Source: Xenopus tropicalis
Taxonomy: Eukaryota > Chordata > Amphibia > Anura > Pipidae
Direction of reading: 5' to 3'
DNA: 64,000 bases
NCBI RefSeq assembly: GCF_000004195.4
Contig: NC_030684.2
Span: 66,936,392-67,000,391 of the forward strand
Shown here: positions 12,711-25,405 of the stretch, piece after piece
How the letters are laid out: every line of letters begins with the position of its first letter
Position numbering within the stretch: position 1 is the first letter of the stretch
Made by a program: the position numbers and the translations under genes
Notes under the pieces: model-generated
Databases searched by the model: none
What the model saw: only the letters and a program-made list of their open reading frames with translations
Told to the model about the DNA's origin: nothing

Positions 12711-15349
12711 TGGTGAGTTTGTGGCTGATGCTTTCATTAAATATGCCCCATCTATATCAACCACTGTAAACCTAGTCAGTGCTAAGCATTTGTGTTAAAC
12801 TGGACATTCATTCGGAACATTCTTACCCCTTCTCCCCCTGGCAATTTAAATGACGTTTTCAATCGTACAGAAGATAATATGTCCCTTCACCTTCATTAGT
12901 ATTCAGGGTCAGATTAACAAATGGGTTGTGAAATAATAGAGACAGACAGCTGAAAGTATAGTTTTACCATTCAATACATTCCACACATGCAGCAAGAATA
13001 ACAACAATGCGTTACTTTAAATTAAAATCTCATAAATAATTCTACTGACTACATACAGTATAGATTGATGTTAGTTTAACAATTCAGCAGTATATCTCAA
13101 TGCATGTCACTTTCCTTTGAGTATAACAATTCTTTTTTTCTCTAGGTACAGACATATCCATGGCAAGTATACCCTGGGGATAAATATATTCAGTACTGAC
13201 TTCCATAGGCAGAATAATAACACCACTAAATTCAGATTTTGAAGGTAGCTTTACAACAGTGGAATCAGACCTCCAAAAAAAATGTATATACACTCTCTCT
13301 ACACTCTCTCATGAACATTTTGCAATTTATTCATTTATTTATTTATTTAATGTCATTGTGCCCGATCTTAATGACCCTCCCCATCTTCATTTAATAATTT
13401 TCAGGTGCAGAGTAAGAGTTCTTAGTGAGTCTATGATCCCAAAAGGTCCAAAGGAATGGGTCATTAGGGTATTGTGGCTGATAAACTTTGGGGAAGTCTA
13501 GGTTTTTTGACTGTGACACCATGCTCTTGCACATAAAAGCAATTTGCAGGTTAGAGTTTCAATATTGGGCTCATCTGTCAAGAAATATTTTGACAGGATA
13601 GTGTTTTGCATTATTTAAAATACACTTTCTAAAATTCCTTATGCAGGCACTCTTGAAGGTTTTTATATTAACCTTACTAAAATAATAAACTCTCTTAAAT
13701 GATACATAATGCTATCAGTATAAGGGACATTTGCATATAGCAGCAAGATATTTCATTCTCCAGATTATAGGTAGCTGGGATTCATTTATCAGAATCTGCT
13801 TGTTCAAGCAATTTTACATACTCATGTTAGGGCTGACGAGTCAAGTTTTAAGCCAGATTCTTTAAGATGTCCCTTAGGAAACTAATGCTACCAATTATTC
13901 TGCATTGCTTTGTTAAAGGGGAACTATAATAAAAACTTATGGATAGTGATGAGCGAAATTGCTTGCCAGGCACCGATTAGTGGCAAATTTCTGCGTTTCC
14001 CCATTGGTGGATTTTTCCTCAAAACAGGCACAAAAATTTGCAGCGGAAAGCTAAAAAATTGTTGCCCGCTTTAAAAGAAATTGTTGCTTCTCAGTGTGAA
14101 GTGGCCAAGTTGGTATCTAATGTCAGTCCATGTATAGTTACTTGCTCAAAGTGTTTACATTACTTATCCAAAATTATGTTCTTCTATGAGGGGGCGGCTA
14201 TATTTGTACAGCAGGAGTCTGTTAGCATTAAAAGCTATAACTGACAGGCTGAGAAGGGACAGTCAGGTTGGTCAAGATTAGGAACTTCCAGTAACAATTA
14301 GTTACTAAAGCAAACCTATTGTTAAAAAATGATCAACATGACCTGTGTACATTCATATTTTGAAGAGTAGTTTTTTTAGTGTCAGTATCACTTTAATGCT
14401 CTAAAGACATGAGCACTATTGTCCATAGCTATAGACTGATATATAAAATCAAATAACCTTTGAATTTCACTGGCTTTTTGGATTTTTTCCACTGGCTGTG
14501 TTTTTTTCTAGCTACGATGGAAGATGTAACTGCTTCCAGTTTCAGATTTGTGAGAAGCTGCTGTTATCAGGCTCTCTAGTCATATACGACATTATCACCC
14601 TCCCAAAGTAAATGGCTTCTGGGTAACCCCTATACTTTCTCTCAAACAAAGAAAGTCAGTTGATAATTGCAGACTAAGTGACCTTAAAAATAAGACCAGT
14701 AAAATAAATAATAATAATGAATAATAAAATCCAATATCAGCCAAATGTAGTCTTTGTAAGTCATTCTGGTGTTGCTATAGTAACCAGAAATATATTTGCA
14801 TAGAATTATAAGCCTTGTATCTATTGTAATGTGTATTTTCAAAACATGATATGTCATGGATAGTGTTAAGTCCCTGAGAACCCCTCTAGGACCAAACAAT
14901 CACCCAGAGAAACAAACAATGACACTCAGAATTCTGTCTGCCAGGCTGCAGGATATTTATTGGAGTAAGAGAAACTAAGAAAAAAAAAACCACTGCTGCA
15001 ATAAATAATAAAAAGACTAACAAAGAAGTACACAAGTTCCATTAATCCCAAAGCCCCATATGACCCAAACTAAATGTCCTTGAATATAAGGTATACCCAC
15101 AGTTCAGGCACTGTCTCTACTAGAATGCAACAAATGCAGTGACCAACTGGCTTCGACTAGCAGTACAATAACTATCCCTCCTTTTTTCATTGTGTAAATG
15201 TAGCAGTGTGAATATGCTGGTGAAGTACATTTCATTTTGCAGAATAACACATCATACACTGATATTTTGTTCTCTGTGAGATTTCAAAGCACTAACCATC
15301 AAAAGTATTTGTGACTTTTTTGTAAAAATATAAAGAATAAAACTTAAAA
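12711..15349. other. Intergenic with minor repeats
   Basis: Contains a (TTTA)n run at about 13329-13350 and, at 13913, a TTAAAGGGGAACTATAA sequence like the end of a TTAA-target MITE. This is followed by GTGATGAGCGAAATTGC, a motif I associate with palindromic frog MITEs. No right-hand end was found. No host gene is visible. Confidence 0.4.
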
Positions 15350-15610
15350 AACTAAATATGATGTATACAGTCCCCACACTATTTCACTTGAATGTTTTTG
15401 AGCCTCTCTAGTGTTACTTTGGTCTTGTGTTTTGGATCAATGTCCAGCTGAAAAATGCACTTTTGTCAATCTTCAATTTTTTTTATCAGACTGAAACAGG
15501 ACTTGCCTGTTTTTTATACCATTTTTCTACCTTCTGTGAATAACATGTCCAGTCCATGTTGATGAAAAGCAGCAACACAGCATGATGCTACCACCACCAT
15601 GGTACAAATA
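15350..15610 (-). pseudogene. Decayed Tc1-type transposase fragment
   Basis: Minus-strand blocks match the nucleotide signature of Tc1 transposases. Plus-strand landmarks are TTTTGGATCAATGTCCAGCTG, close to the family's usual GGGTCATTGTC..GCTG segment; CAGACTGAAACAGG; and CAGCATGATGCTACCACCACC followed by CATGG. The order fits a minus-strand gene read from the glycine-rich box (about 15600) towards the second catalytic Asp (about 15440). Many substitutions and small indels leave no usable frame, and no terminal repeats were identified. This is an old copy, much more degraded than the one at 40870. Confidence 0.6.
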
Positions 15611-16791
15611 TTCAAACATCATATTTCAGTATTTTTTTATTTTTCTTTTTTTCTAGCAAAATCAATGTTACATTAAAACGTATCATGTTACTGTGCTTTT
15701 TATTTTTTACTACAATGCATATTGATCTGTTAAAGCTTAAAGCATAGAAGCCCCAGCCCAAGAGACTATACAAATGGCTAGCAATACATTAATGGGGGAA
15801 CAAGCAAATTGCCACCTATGACAACTGACATTTATTCTGTGAATGTGACATCAGAGAAGGACTTCTCAGTCAGAGCCATTTGCTCTTCACAGCTAATGCT
15901 TTTCAAGCTCTAAAAATAAAATGAGAGTGTTAACCTTAGACTAACACACTTTTCAAACCCCTGTAAATGTGCCTTAGTGTATTAACAATGTATTCTATCT
16001 TTTATGAAATCTTCTCCCAACCTCTAACTTAATGAGATAAGAATAAAGTGTGCTTATTTTTTTTAATATACATTTTAATATTGATAGAAAATGCTCAGTA
16101 TTTTGAAATGGCTTCCTGCATTTTACTGGGTTGGGAAGAAACCCTGTGATACGCTATAGAAAGTGACTGCTACAAAGCTGTCTCCTCTGCTCCACAAAAT
16201 GTATTGTTTATGTTCCTCGCTCTCTTGCATGTCAATATCACTCAAATTCCAATCAATGTATTCAATAACAGCATGTAGAGCTGTAGCCCATTTGTGCAGT
16301 TGTACAGTAAATTGGTTATGGAAGTGAAGGTATAGCACAACTTGATGGAGTAATGTATATCATTACAATCTTTTATAAGAAAAGCTCTAGGCACATTTCA
16401 CGGGAGTGAAGGCACATACTGTTATACATTTGGTCCTGCAAAGTATATGAGATTAGCTGGAATTCACTTTTTAAATTACTGGTCTCATTTATAACCTGGG
16501 TGACAATTGACTCTTAGCAGTTTCTGACTCACAGCAATCTCCTTTCTACATACCCAACTGTATCAGATGTAGCAATATTTGTACTAGTTTTAGCGACTTA
16601 TAGCTATCAATCAGATGTTTACTTTGGAACAAGTGACCGCTACACGTTACTAGACCTGGTGAATTTTTTTACATTACCTTATTACTTTTTTTAACCATGC
16701 AATAAACACACTGGTGCTTCTGGTCACACTTGTATATTGGTCATTCCATGGGTACTGCAAGGCCATCATGGCCTGCAGCTTAGAGACTTCA
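15611..16791. other. AT-rich intergenic, no gene seen
   Basis: No recognisable feature up to the minisatellite. Confidence 0.5.
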
Positions 16792-17400
16792 GTAAAGTCT
16801 ACCTACATGGGAAAACTAAAGTAAAGTCTACCTACATGGGAAAACTAAAGTAAAGTCTACCTACATGGGAAAACTAAAGTAAAGTCTACCTACATGGGAA
16901 AACTAAAGTAAAGTCTACCTACATGGGAAAACTAAAGTAAAGTCTACCTACATGGGAAAACTAAAGTAAAGTCTACCTACATGGGAAAACTAAAGTAATG
17001 TCTACCTACATGGGGAAACTAAAGTAAAGTCTACCTACATGGGGAAACTAAAGTAAAGTCTACCTACATGGGAAAACTAAAGTAAAGTCTACCTACATGG
17101 GAAAACTAAAGTAAAGTCTACCTACATGGGAAAACTAAAGTAAAGTCTACCTACATGGGGAAACTAAAGTAAAGTCTACCTACATGGGGAAACTAAAGTA
17201 AAGTCTACCTACATGGGGAAACTAAAGTAAAGTCTACCTACATGGGAAAACTAAAGTAAAGTCTACCTACATGGGGAAACTAAAGTAAAGTCTACCTACA
17301 TGGGGAAACTAAAGTAAAGTCTACCTACATGGGGAAACTAAAGTAAAGTCTACCTACATGGGGAAACTAAAGTAAAGGCTATATGCATGGGGACCCTGAA
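16792..17400. repeat. 29-bp minisatellite, 21 units
   Basis: Twenty-one contiguous units of 29 bp start at 16792 + 29n. The unit runs GTAAAGTCTACCTACATGGG and then AAAACTAAA or GAAACTAAA. Units 1-20 are nearly identical, with one extra substitution (GTAATG) in unit 8; unit 21 (17372-17400) is diverged. The A/G variant at unit position 21 is arranged in blocks: A x7, G x2, A x3, G x3, A x1, G x4. Units abut with no spacers. A 29-bp period is not a multiple of three, which argues against coding. Confidence 0.97.
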
Positions 17401-18009
17401 TTTATTGCCTAGGGAAGATGGTAGTAATAGCCTGTGTAGATGGAAACCTTTGGGAGCTTGAGTAATTTTAATTATGCCTGAGAATGGGGTATAGCAACTA
17501 AGTATGGCCGTTGACATGAAAACCTGAACTTCATAATTACCTACGGATTATATTAACAAAGTATATCCACTTAAAATAAAATACCTTTGCAATGGCTGTT
17601 ATGATTTTTCAGTTCATTTGCTTATTACAAAGTCTGCACTTTAAACATTAAGTCTATTAAATGCAAAAATTCTTCAACACAGGCATAAATCTTGACTGTT
17701 AAGGGCAAAAAAAATAAAAATCCTATAACCACTTCAGATATAGCTTTCAAACTTTATTGTCCATTGTGGTCATAAATCTACTGAGAAACATATCATTGAA
17801 TGCTCTGTATCATTAATTTTACTAATCGTCATAATGTTTTGTTTTCTTATGAAATAGATTTTCATTAAGCCTGGACAGAGAGCTTAATAGGCTTAGCCAA
17901 GGGAAAAAATTGTTTATTGAATATTATCATTGTCGTTATTGTCTTTTTAAAGGAATAGCAGACAGTTTATGTAGGGATTTTCTGAGCGACGGCAGAGTGT
18001 AATTCTCAT

Positions 18010-18240
18010 ACACAGGACCTGGAGTTTTTCCAGATAAGGGATCTTTTCCATAATTTGGATCAGCTTAATTTGTCTGTTAAAAAGATTGTTTAGCCGCCAA
18101 AAGTCTGAATTATATCTGAGTCAGGATCATTGACAAGCCACTGTTTTATTATTTCAGAGGAAAAGTAAATAATTTTTAAAAATTTGAATTATTTGTGTAC
18201 AATGTTTTTATTGAGTTTATGGGAATGGCCCTTTCTATAG
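18010..18240 (-). mobile_element. TA-target MITE (CAGGTATGGGA family), diverged
   Basis: In reverse orientation it has the family landmarks in order: ACAGGACCTGGAGTTTTTCC, CAGATAAGGGATC, then CCACTGTTTTATTATTTCAG and the GAATTATTTG and GGGAATGGCC blocks. The terminal CATACCTG is lost, so this is a degraded copy. Confidence 0.6.
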
Positions 18241-19778
18241 AGAATGATCTGTGTAGAGCATTGTGTTATATGTCAGCACTATATATTATGCAATCACTGT
18301 AAAAAAAAATGTTGCTTTGAAAACTCATTTAAAGTGCTGAATGCCAGCCCACAGTTGACACATATTGCTAAACTGGCAGTCACACTAGTATGAATCACTA
18401 TATCTGTAGTTCTAATTTAGTTACTTTGAACTCTCTTTCTTGGCATGCATTGCTTCTGTTATGTCTGTTATGACTCTATGCACAAAATACGGTGCATAAC
18501 AAACTTAGAACACCAGCTTAGGTAATGGTGGGTGCACAGTCTGAAACCATAGCAGAGGGAAAGGCAGTTATCACTGCACAGACCACTGTATACATGGTGT
18601 ATTGCTGCCACAGAAAACCCCAAGCCAGAAGCATTTTGATGATTAGTATTCTGTACACCTACACATGCTTAATCAATGGAATTTACTATAAAAGCATATT
18701 AATGTGTGAATTCTACATTCTTCTGAATTTTATTTGGTTTAGGGACATATTTGGGATGATGGTCAACAATAATTCCTGCTGGAAATTTTTTTATCACAAA
18801 AAATGTACTAATGTAGTTAATCTGCTGTAAATTATTTCCGCCCTATCCATATTGTAAAGCATGTTAAATGTAAATGGTGTCGTTCAATAATTGAAAATGT
18901 GAAACTTTTAATTAAACAAAAACTTTTTGTATTTGTGGCCATTTAATTAAATAAAGAAGGTTTTGCTACAGGCATCTGTGTGTTCTCAGCAAAATTCTTG
19001 CTAAAAAGTTCCCAGTTATATAAACCTAATCAGCAAGGGATCTTAAGTCAGCTCTTTCTATCTCACTTTATGTACTTTCTTTTCTGTACTCATAAAAAAG
19101 TAAAACAGTGCACAACAGATTAAAAAATGTTGCACCAAAACATACAGTATACAGTCAAAATATAAACAGAGAGAAATGCCATAAAGTAGGCAATACAAAC
19201 AAAAATGTACAAAAGAATGCAATGTTTTTTGCAGCAATTCATTAATTAATTGTCAAGGTCAAAGGAAAGTGCAAAATATTGCAAAATATTTGGGTTTACA
19301 CTAGCATCAAAAGTGATACAACTGAAGATAGTTGCTTTGAACTACTGTGTTTTATCTTGTTACTGCAGACAACAAGGTAGGATCCTACTTCCAGAACTAT
19401 ATTTACTAAAACATTTTTTTTAGTAAATTGGTCATCAAGTGTTGTTCTGAAATGTTCATTTTCATGGAATACCCTGTAGACTGAAGGTCACCTACTGGGT
19501 TTTAAAGCATAGTGAGGGAGGCTAATAAGATTCCAACAAAGGATTGATGTTGCCCTTATTCAGAATCATTAGTGCAGTTCAGAAGCTTTATATATTTTCT
19601 AGGAGTGAATTCCTTTTTTAGAATTTGATAAATGTGCCCCTAAAAATCCCATCCAAATAAAAGAGGGCTGCAGAGATCTGTGGTGAACTCTACTCTCACT
19701 ATAATTATGCCCCTTTTCTAGTTTCCTGTTTACAGAAAGGTCTGTAGACATTAAAATGAATGGATCATCCACCAACTC
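18241..19778. other. AT-rich intergenic, no gene seen
   Basis: The only repeat-like trace is AATTTGATAAATGTGCCCCT near 19622, resembling one end of a frog MITE (compare GGGGCACATTTATCAAAA near 40543). No exon or RNA gene is visible. Confidence 0.4.
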
Positions 19779-19900
19779 AAAACAATTCAGTTTTGGGTCC
19801 ATAACTTTAAGTCCCGTACCTGGACATGGCGCTAAAGTACTATTAGTACCAGGTCCAGGTAACAGGACTTAAAGTTTAGGACCCAAAACTGAATTGTTTT
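19779..19900. repeat. Near-perfect hairpin, about 51-bp arms
   Basis: The arm 19779-19829 pairs with 19849-19900 across a 19-nt loop. Both arms contain AAAACAATTCAGTTTTGGGT, TTTAAGTCC and TACCTGGAC in inverted orientation, with a handful of mismatches and a two-base length difference. Length and loop size fit a minimal MITE or a pre-miRNA-like foldback. No target duplication is obvious. Confidence 0.85.
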
Positions 19901-20255
19901 AAATTTTGTCCTTTCTGTGCATACTAAAGCACATGTTAACCCCAAAGTTACGTTTTGCCTAATAAAAGAAAACAAAATTCTAAGCAACTTGCAAACTAAG
20001 CAATAGGAATTTATTAAGAATTTTTAGTCCTTTAAAAGTTATATATAACTGTAATTGCTATTGACAGCAGCATTTGCTTAACTCCTGGTTATGACTTTTT
20101 AAACCATGTTGCAAAGGCCAGTCTCCTCCGGCAAAGCCAGGTCTGTCAATCTGCTGCTTGTGTTGCATTATTTCAAAAGTCAGAGCCTCCAGGGCAGAGA
20201 ATAGAAAAGGACAGACAAATACTGCTTTTAATAGCAACTATATATACAAATAATT

Positions 20256-21273
20256 TTAAGGAGAAGGAAAGGTAAAAACTAAGTACCGTATATACTCGAG
20301 TATAAGCCGATCTGAATATAAGCCGAGGTACCTAATTTTACCTAAGAAAACTGGAAACACTTATTGACTTGAGTATAAGCCTAGGGTGGGAAATGCAGTC
20401 GCTATTGCTAAGTTTTAATAAAATAAATACCAATAAAATGACATTAATCATCATCAGTGGGGTATATGTTTTTCAATATTTATTTCAAAGAAAAACAGTA
20501 AACTAGCTCTGTAAGCGGAGAAGAGGGTCAACAAAAACAATATGAGTACTACCCCACGCTCATTGCACATTGGCAAACTGGCAGCAGACCCAGTCCTGGA
20601 GGAGATGTAAGGGGAAATAAGTATTACTAGTGGGAGCCTAGGCCAGGGCACTGGAGGGTCTGGTTGCAGGTGGCCTAATTTGCACACAAAGGAGAGAGGG
20701 TGGTAGTCTAGAGGGACCCATCGCACCCGACTCGAGTATAAGCCGAGGGTGACTTTTTCAGCACATTTTGGGTGCTGAAAAACTAGGCTTATACTTGAGT
20801 ATATACAGTAAGCTTTATCAGAAAGTTCTATGTAAATACAGCCATAAGCACTCACAGAAATGCTGCCCTGAGTCCTCTATCAAAAGAAACACAGGGTTTC
20901 CTTTCTCCTTTTTTTGTAAACATGTTCTTGGGTATCTGACTTCCATTCTCAGAAAAACCAATTGTCAGAGTCTGCCCATTTGGTCCCTCCTCTCTGCCCT
21001 CTCCTACTCTCCCCTCCCATAAGAATTTATAAAACTCTCTCCCCCCACCCTTAGGATTGTGTAATCTGAGCTATAACAGCTAAGCTGCAAGCAGGAAGCT
21101 AGGAGACCAAGCTAAAATGGCAGCTGCTATCTTCCACAAATGGAGAAAGCTCCTACGGCTCTTTACTCAGGTATGGTAAAGCTTTCTGCAGAATAAACAT
21201 AGCGTTTTAGCTTGCACTAATGTGGCAAATCTATTGTCAGTAAAATACCAAAATTGCTTTCCTTCTCTTTTAA
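20256..21273. mobile_element. T2-like MITE inserted in the outer MITE
   Basis: The left end is TTAAGGAGAAGGAAAGG and the right end CTTTCCTTCTCTTTTAA, so both termini are inverted and bounded by TTAA. Removing the internal TA-target element leaves about 490 bp, with CTAAGTA joined to AGCTTTATCAGAAAG. The CAGGTATGG within it and the short ATGGCAGCTGC open frame near 21117 are internal MITE sequence, not host exons. Confidence 0.7.
20286..20808 (+). mobile_element. TA-target element, CCGTATATACTCGAG family
   Basis: Termini are CCGTATATACTCGAGTATAA and TATACTTGAGTATATACAG, imperfect inverts, each bordered by TA (20284-20285 and 20809-20810). TA duplication suggests a Tc1/mariner-type non-autonomous element. 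A second copy lies in reverse at about 34545-34937 and shares internal blocks such as CCAGGGCACTGGAGGGTCT. There is no transposase. The 133-codon minus-strand frame across it shows no known domain. Confidence 0.75.
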
Positions 21274-21378
21274 AAAACTATTACATATTTGTAATGAATG
21301 TATATTGAATGTAAGTTGCTTAAAATTGTTTTCTTTTAATAGGCAAAAAAATATTTTTTAGTTTGATAGGTCCTTTAA

Positions 21379-24039
21379 TAGTTTTCTGGAAATGCTAAGA
21401 GTAAATAAAGTAAAAAAAAAAAGCCTTCACTGTTGCAGGCTGGGTGCATAGGAGAGGAGGCATAATGCTTGATGTTCAAATGGACTTTAAAATATGTTAC
21501 TTTTTTGAAAATCAAGGTGGACGCATACAAGCTACAAACACACAAAACCAGCCAGATCCATTCAGAGAAAAAATTATGTTGGATGTTGGATTTTGGCAGG
21601 TGAAGACAGGGTACCTCCTCAGAGGAGAGGAAACTAATCCTCTCTACACACAGACCCAAAATTATTAACTCTTTGCCATTTTATTCATTGTTGCAGCTTT
21701 CCTCTAGGCAATTGTGCAAGTTGGTTTAAAATCCTTATGTTCTAATCAATATTTATGAGATGCATAGTGTTAACATTCATTTTGGAATTCAGAAATTTAT
21801 AACATCATTTTATTATGGGCAATGTACTGTGCAGCCCTTCGAATATTGTGAATATATATGAAAATGTTTTGCAGTAAAAATAATTAAAAGAAGACAATGA
21901 TCATTTAAAAACACTAAATATACCTCAGCTCAGTGAAAGCATGACATGATTGCTGACGTTGAAAATATCTGTTCCAGATTTGTGTTTAATAAATTCAGAT
22001 AAAAACTTCTAATAAACTTCAATATTCCCTTAACTGTCTTGCCTAACTCTAACATAGATTGAGTCATAAGTCTTTCTCTCAACAGGGAAACAAATCCATG
22101 AAGTCTGTGTATAACATTAAAACTGCCATTCAGAACTTCCCCTTTGTGTAAAACTGACAGCTTGAACAGAGCTAATGCACACATTAGCACACACACTTGT
22201 TTGCTAATGTTTGCTAATTGTTTAAAATCAGTCCCACCCAAACACATATTTTTCTTTTCTATAATTTTTTATATAACAGATGTAAACTTTCTTAGCATGT
22301 TTGGGTATCTAGAGAGACATTATATAGGACCTTCTTACTGCCTGGTTCTGTATAATGTACCTTTCATTTAGTTCTAGCCTCCTTTCTTTACCATTAAGAC
22401 ATGATTTCTGGAATACCTGTTTTCTTGAAGAAAGCTGCTTATGTTTCTCCCACCTGCTTGCTAATCCCATATTAATACATTATTGCAGCAATTCAATTTA
22501 AAAATAAAGCGTACAGTGATTACAATCATGTCTTTGCTCTGCAGAACATTTATTAAAACACAAAGCCATGCTGTTTTTGCAAAGTTATTTTTATAAGAAT
22601 ATTGTAATTTCAGATTGTGTACATTCGACTTCAGTCAAGCTCATAGCTAGTTTAACAGGTATTTAAATACATCCCATGTCAGGCACAGAAGTGTGCACTG
22701 CAAAAAAGCACTGTGTCACAAACTGTAAGTGCACTGTACTTCTGAACTAACCTTTATTCCGGCAGGTGGCACAGGGGCCACTGAGGCATTCCCTGTGTAA
22801 AATATTCCTGAAACAGTATAAAAAGCATTGCTTACTTTTATGTGCTTAATCAATCCCTTTGTGGTTTTACCGGTCCCTTCAGCCATCCATCTTGTTATAG
22901 TTGTGTCCTCATCCCTTTAAAATTACGTATATAATAAATGTACATCCTGCATAGTTAAATAATTGTCAATTTATTGAGTGGCATGCAACAGACTGCAATG
23001 ATACCTGTGTAGCCTTGCAACAGCTAATTAGTCATTCACAATAACCAGTGTCCTATTTGAAATGGAAAAGACAGCAACCCTAAAGTACATAATGCATTGG
23101 AATGCTTTGGTTTTATTGTTGTTGTCCTATGTAAAAGCTGCACTTTAGGCCTCTATCTTTTATGTAATACAAGAATTCAGGGTATACCATAAGCAGGGAT
23201 TTCAGGGACTCTGTACTTATCTCCTGTTCTAGGTTAGGAAGTAGTTACAGACAAGGCCATAGTCAGTACAATCTACAGGAAAGTTACTGAACTAGGCCCA
23301 CCAGCAAAAAGCATAAGGTTTTCCAGTAAAAGAATGGTATAATAAAACAAGTATTTGTTAAAACACCAGTGCATTTAAAATAAACTCCAAACATTATGCG
23401 TGTCAAGTAAAGCAGATAAAACACAAATCAGAATAGATTGCAAGCTCTAACAGGCAGGGCCATCACTGTGTATTTGAACGTTATTTGAATGCATGAAGTA
23501 TATTGCCTTCTGTTGCACAGTCTGTGGCTATCATGAATATCATGCTACTTTATAAATACATGTGGAAACCGAAAAGTCACATCCATTCACAAATTATTTT
23601 TCAGAGAGTGCAAAACCACAAAAAAATCCATTACCGTGTTTGTGATTAATAAACAATTCGGCTTCTTCATTTAATTCTGTAGTATTTAGGCTGCTCGGTG
23701 TTAAAACCCCAAAGACTTCCCTCATCTGCAGGAATCTGACCGCTTAGCCTCAGGCAAATGGGGTGATGTGCTTTTAAGCCCTCTCTCCCTTAGGCAGAAA
23801 GGATCATTACCACGAAAAGCTGAAAAATGTTGTTCATTTTGAATTTTCCCATTAATTATAATGAGGCGATGTTCCCTAAAGCATTTTAATGCCCTATTGG
23901 TTTGGCCTACATAAAATAAACCACAATTGCATGCAAAGAAACAAACCTTAGTATATAAAACTTATAACCTTTTGTTACACAAAATATAACTCCCTAGAAA
24001 TGTTAGTAAAAACTGAACTGGGACACAAACTATAGAATA
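21379..24039. other. AT-rich intergenic, no gene seen
   Basis: About 2.7 kb without any exon, RNA gene or element boundary that I can support. Confidence 0.5.
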
Positions 24040-24355
24040 CAGCTATCGGACCCCTTATCGGGAAACAACATTATCCAGAAAGTTCCGAATTACGGAAAGC
24101 CTGTCTCCCATAAACTCCATTATAAGCAAATAATTCACATTTTTAATTATTATTTCCTTTGTCGCTGTAATAATAAAACAGTAGCCTGCAATTGATCACA
24201 ACTAATATATAATTAATTCTTATTGGAGCCGAACAATCCTATTGGGTTTAATTACAGTTTAAATATTTTTTTTTAGCAGACTTAAGGTAGGAGATCCGAA
24301 CTATAGAAAGAAAACCCCAGGTCCCAAGCATTCTGGATAACAGGTCCCATACCTG
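24040..24355 (+). mobile_element. TA-target MITE, nearly full length
   Basis: It starts after TA with CAGCTATCGGACCCCTTATC and ends AACAGGTCCCATACCTG followed by TA (24356-24357). Internal family blocks are present: CTCCCATAAACTCCATTATA, GTAATAATAAAACAGTA, CAATCCTATTGGGTTTAATT and AAACCCCAGGTCCCAAGCAT. No coding capacity. Confidence 0.8.
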
Positions 24356-25149
24356 TATATGTATGGGAGCTATTATGTGGAAACCTGTTATGCAGAAATA
24401 AAGCATTAACATTTTCCATAGAGTCCAATTTAAGCTGCACAAACTACAATCCACAGACCTCACCTAGACAGCAGGCATGTCATACACTGCAACACCGCTC
24501 TGGAAACATTGATGCATAGGTGGTCACAATAAATGGGGTAAGCTCCCTGCCTGCATGTTATATAGTGTGTGAGCAGGAAAACTATACCCATAGGTGGATA
24601 GCCTAAGCCTCCACAAACCTGCCTGGAACAAAAAAACTTGCACTGGGTTGGTACTTTAAAGAGCGGAAAGCTTTTTTTGTTCCTGCAAACTCTGGATCTG
24701 TTGCAACCAGTTGCACTCTCTTTGCAGCCTCTTAAATCAGAGTGCAACTCTCTTGAACCAATCAAGCTACAGATGTAGGCGGGACTGAGTAGTGATCACA
24801 AAAGGCAGAAATGAAGATTGATAAAAAGGACTAGTAGGCTGTAACCTTTACCAAAGTTCCTCCCCAACTGAACATTTGCTGCAGATTTCATCATACTCCC
24901 ACAGGTACTATACTGTATATGTTTTTGTCACCTAGCATAATAATATCTCTATCACCCTTTTACCAGCCCTGAATTAACTATTTCCCCCTGAAATAGCAAA
25001 TTGTGCATTTGGGTTTTTTTGCACTTACTTTTGTCATTGTCTTGTTCATTTTTAGGCAGAGCCCTCGTGAGACTGCACGGCAGGGATTAAAACCTATGTT
25101 GTGTTTCAGTGCAGTGTTACCATGTTGGGAGGCATGCCTGAATATCTGG
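24356..25149. other. Intergenic, no gene seen
   Basis: No recognisable feature apart from chance open frames. Confidence 0.45.
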
Positions 25150-25405
25150 CATCAGTACCCACTGCATCTCACTGCATATAATGCACCAGTACCTACTGCT
25201 TTTCACTTTATATAATGTGCTTGTTTTGTAAATATAGACTGCATCTCACTGCATATAATGTGATTGGGGCATGGCTACTTGTTGTAACTCACTAAATATA
25301 ATTGCCTGGGGTGTCACTACCCACTGCATATAATGTATCTCATGTGCCAGTATCTACTGCCTTTTGCTGTATATAATGTGCCTTGGGTGTCACTACCCAC
25401 TGCCT
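25150..25405. repeat. Degenerate tandem repeat
   Basis: Imperfect units carry variants of CACTGCATATAATG and CAGTACCTACTGC or CACTACCCACTGC. The motif recurs roughly every 45-60 bp, for example near 25171, 25244, 25321 and 25370. The array is old and has drifted, and the period is not strictly constant. Confidence 0.65.

Larger units (their letters stand above)
19936..21378. mobile_element. Outer TTAA MITE of a three-level nest
   Basis: The left part (TTAA at 19936, then GCCTAATAAAAGAAAACAAA and AAGCAACTTGC) is inverted at the right end (GTAAGTTGCTTAAAATTG, TTTTCTTTTAATAGGC, closing CCTTTAA with TTAA at 21375-21378). These arms flank a second MITE inserted at an internal TTAA. It is a T2-like non-autonomous element with no coding capacity. 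The left terminal bases are diverged, so that boundary is approximate. Confidence 0.6.

Noticed and set aside
16792..17400. CRISPR-like regular array of 29-bp units
   Set aside because: Units are contiguous with no variable spacers, there are no cas genes, and the context is vertebrate. It is a minisatellite.
20454..20855. 133-codon minus-strand open frame
   Set aside because: It runs across the interior and right end of a TA-target transposon and into the host MITE, with no protein motif.
21117..21170. ATGGCAGCTGC frame followed by CAGGTATGG as an exon with a splice donor
   Set aside because: It sits inside a T2-like MITE and appears to be part of that repeat.
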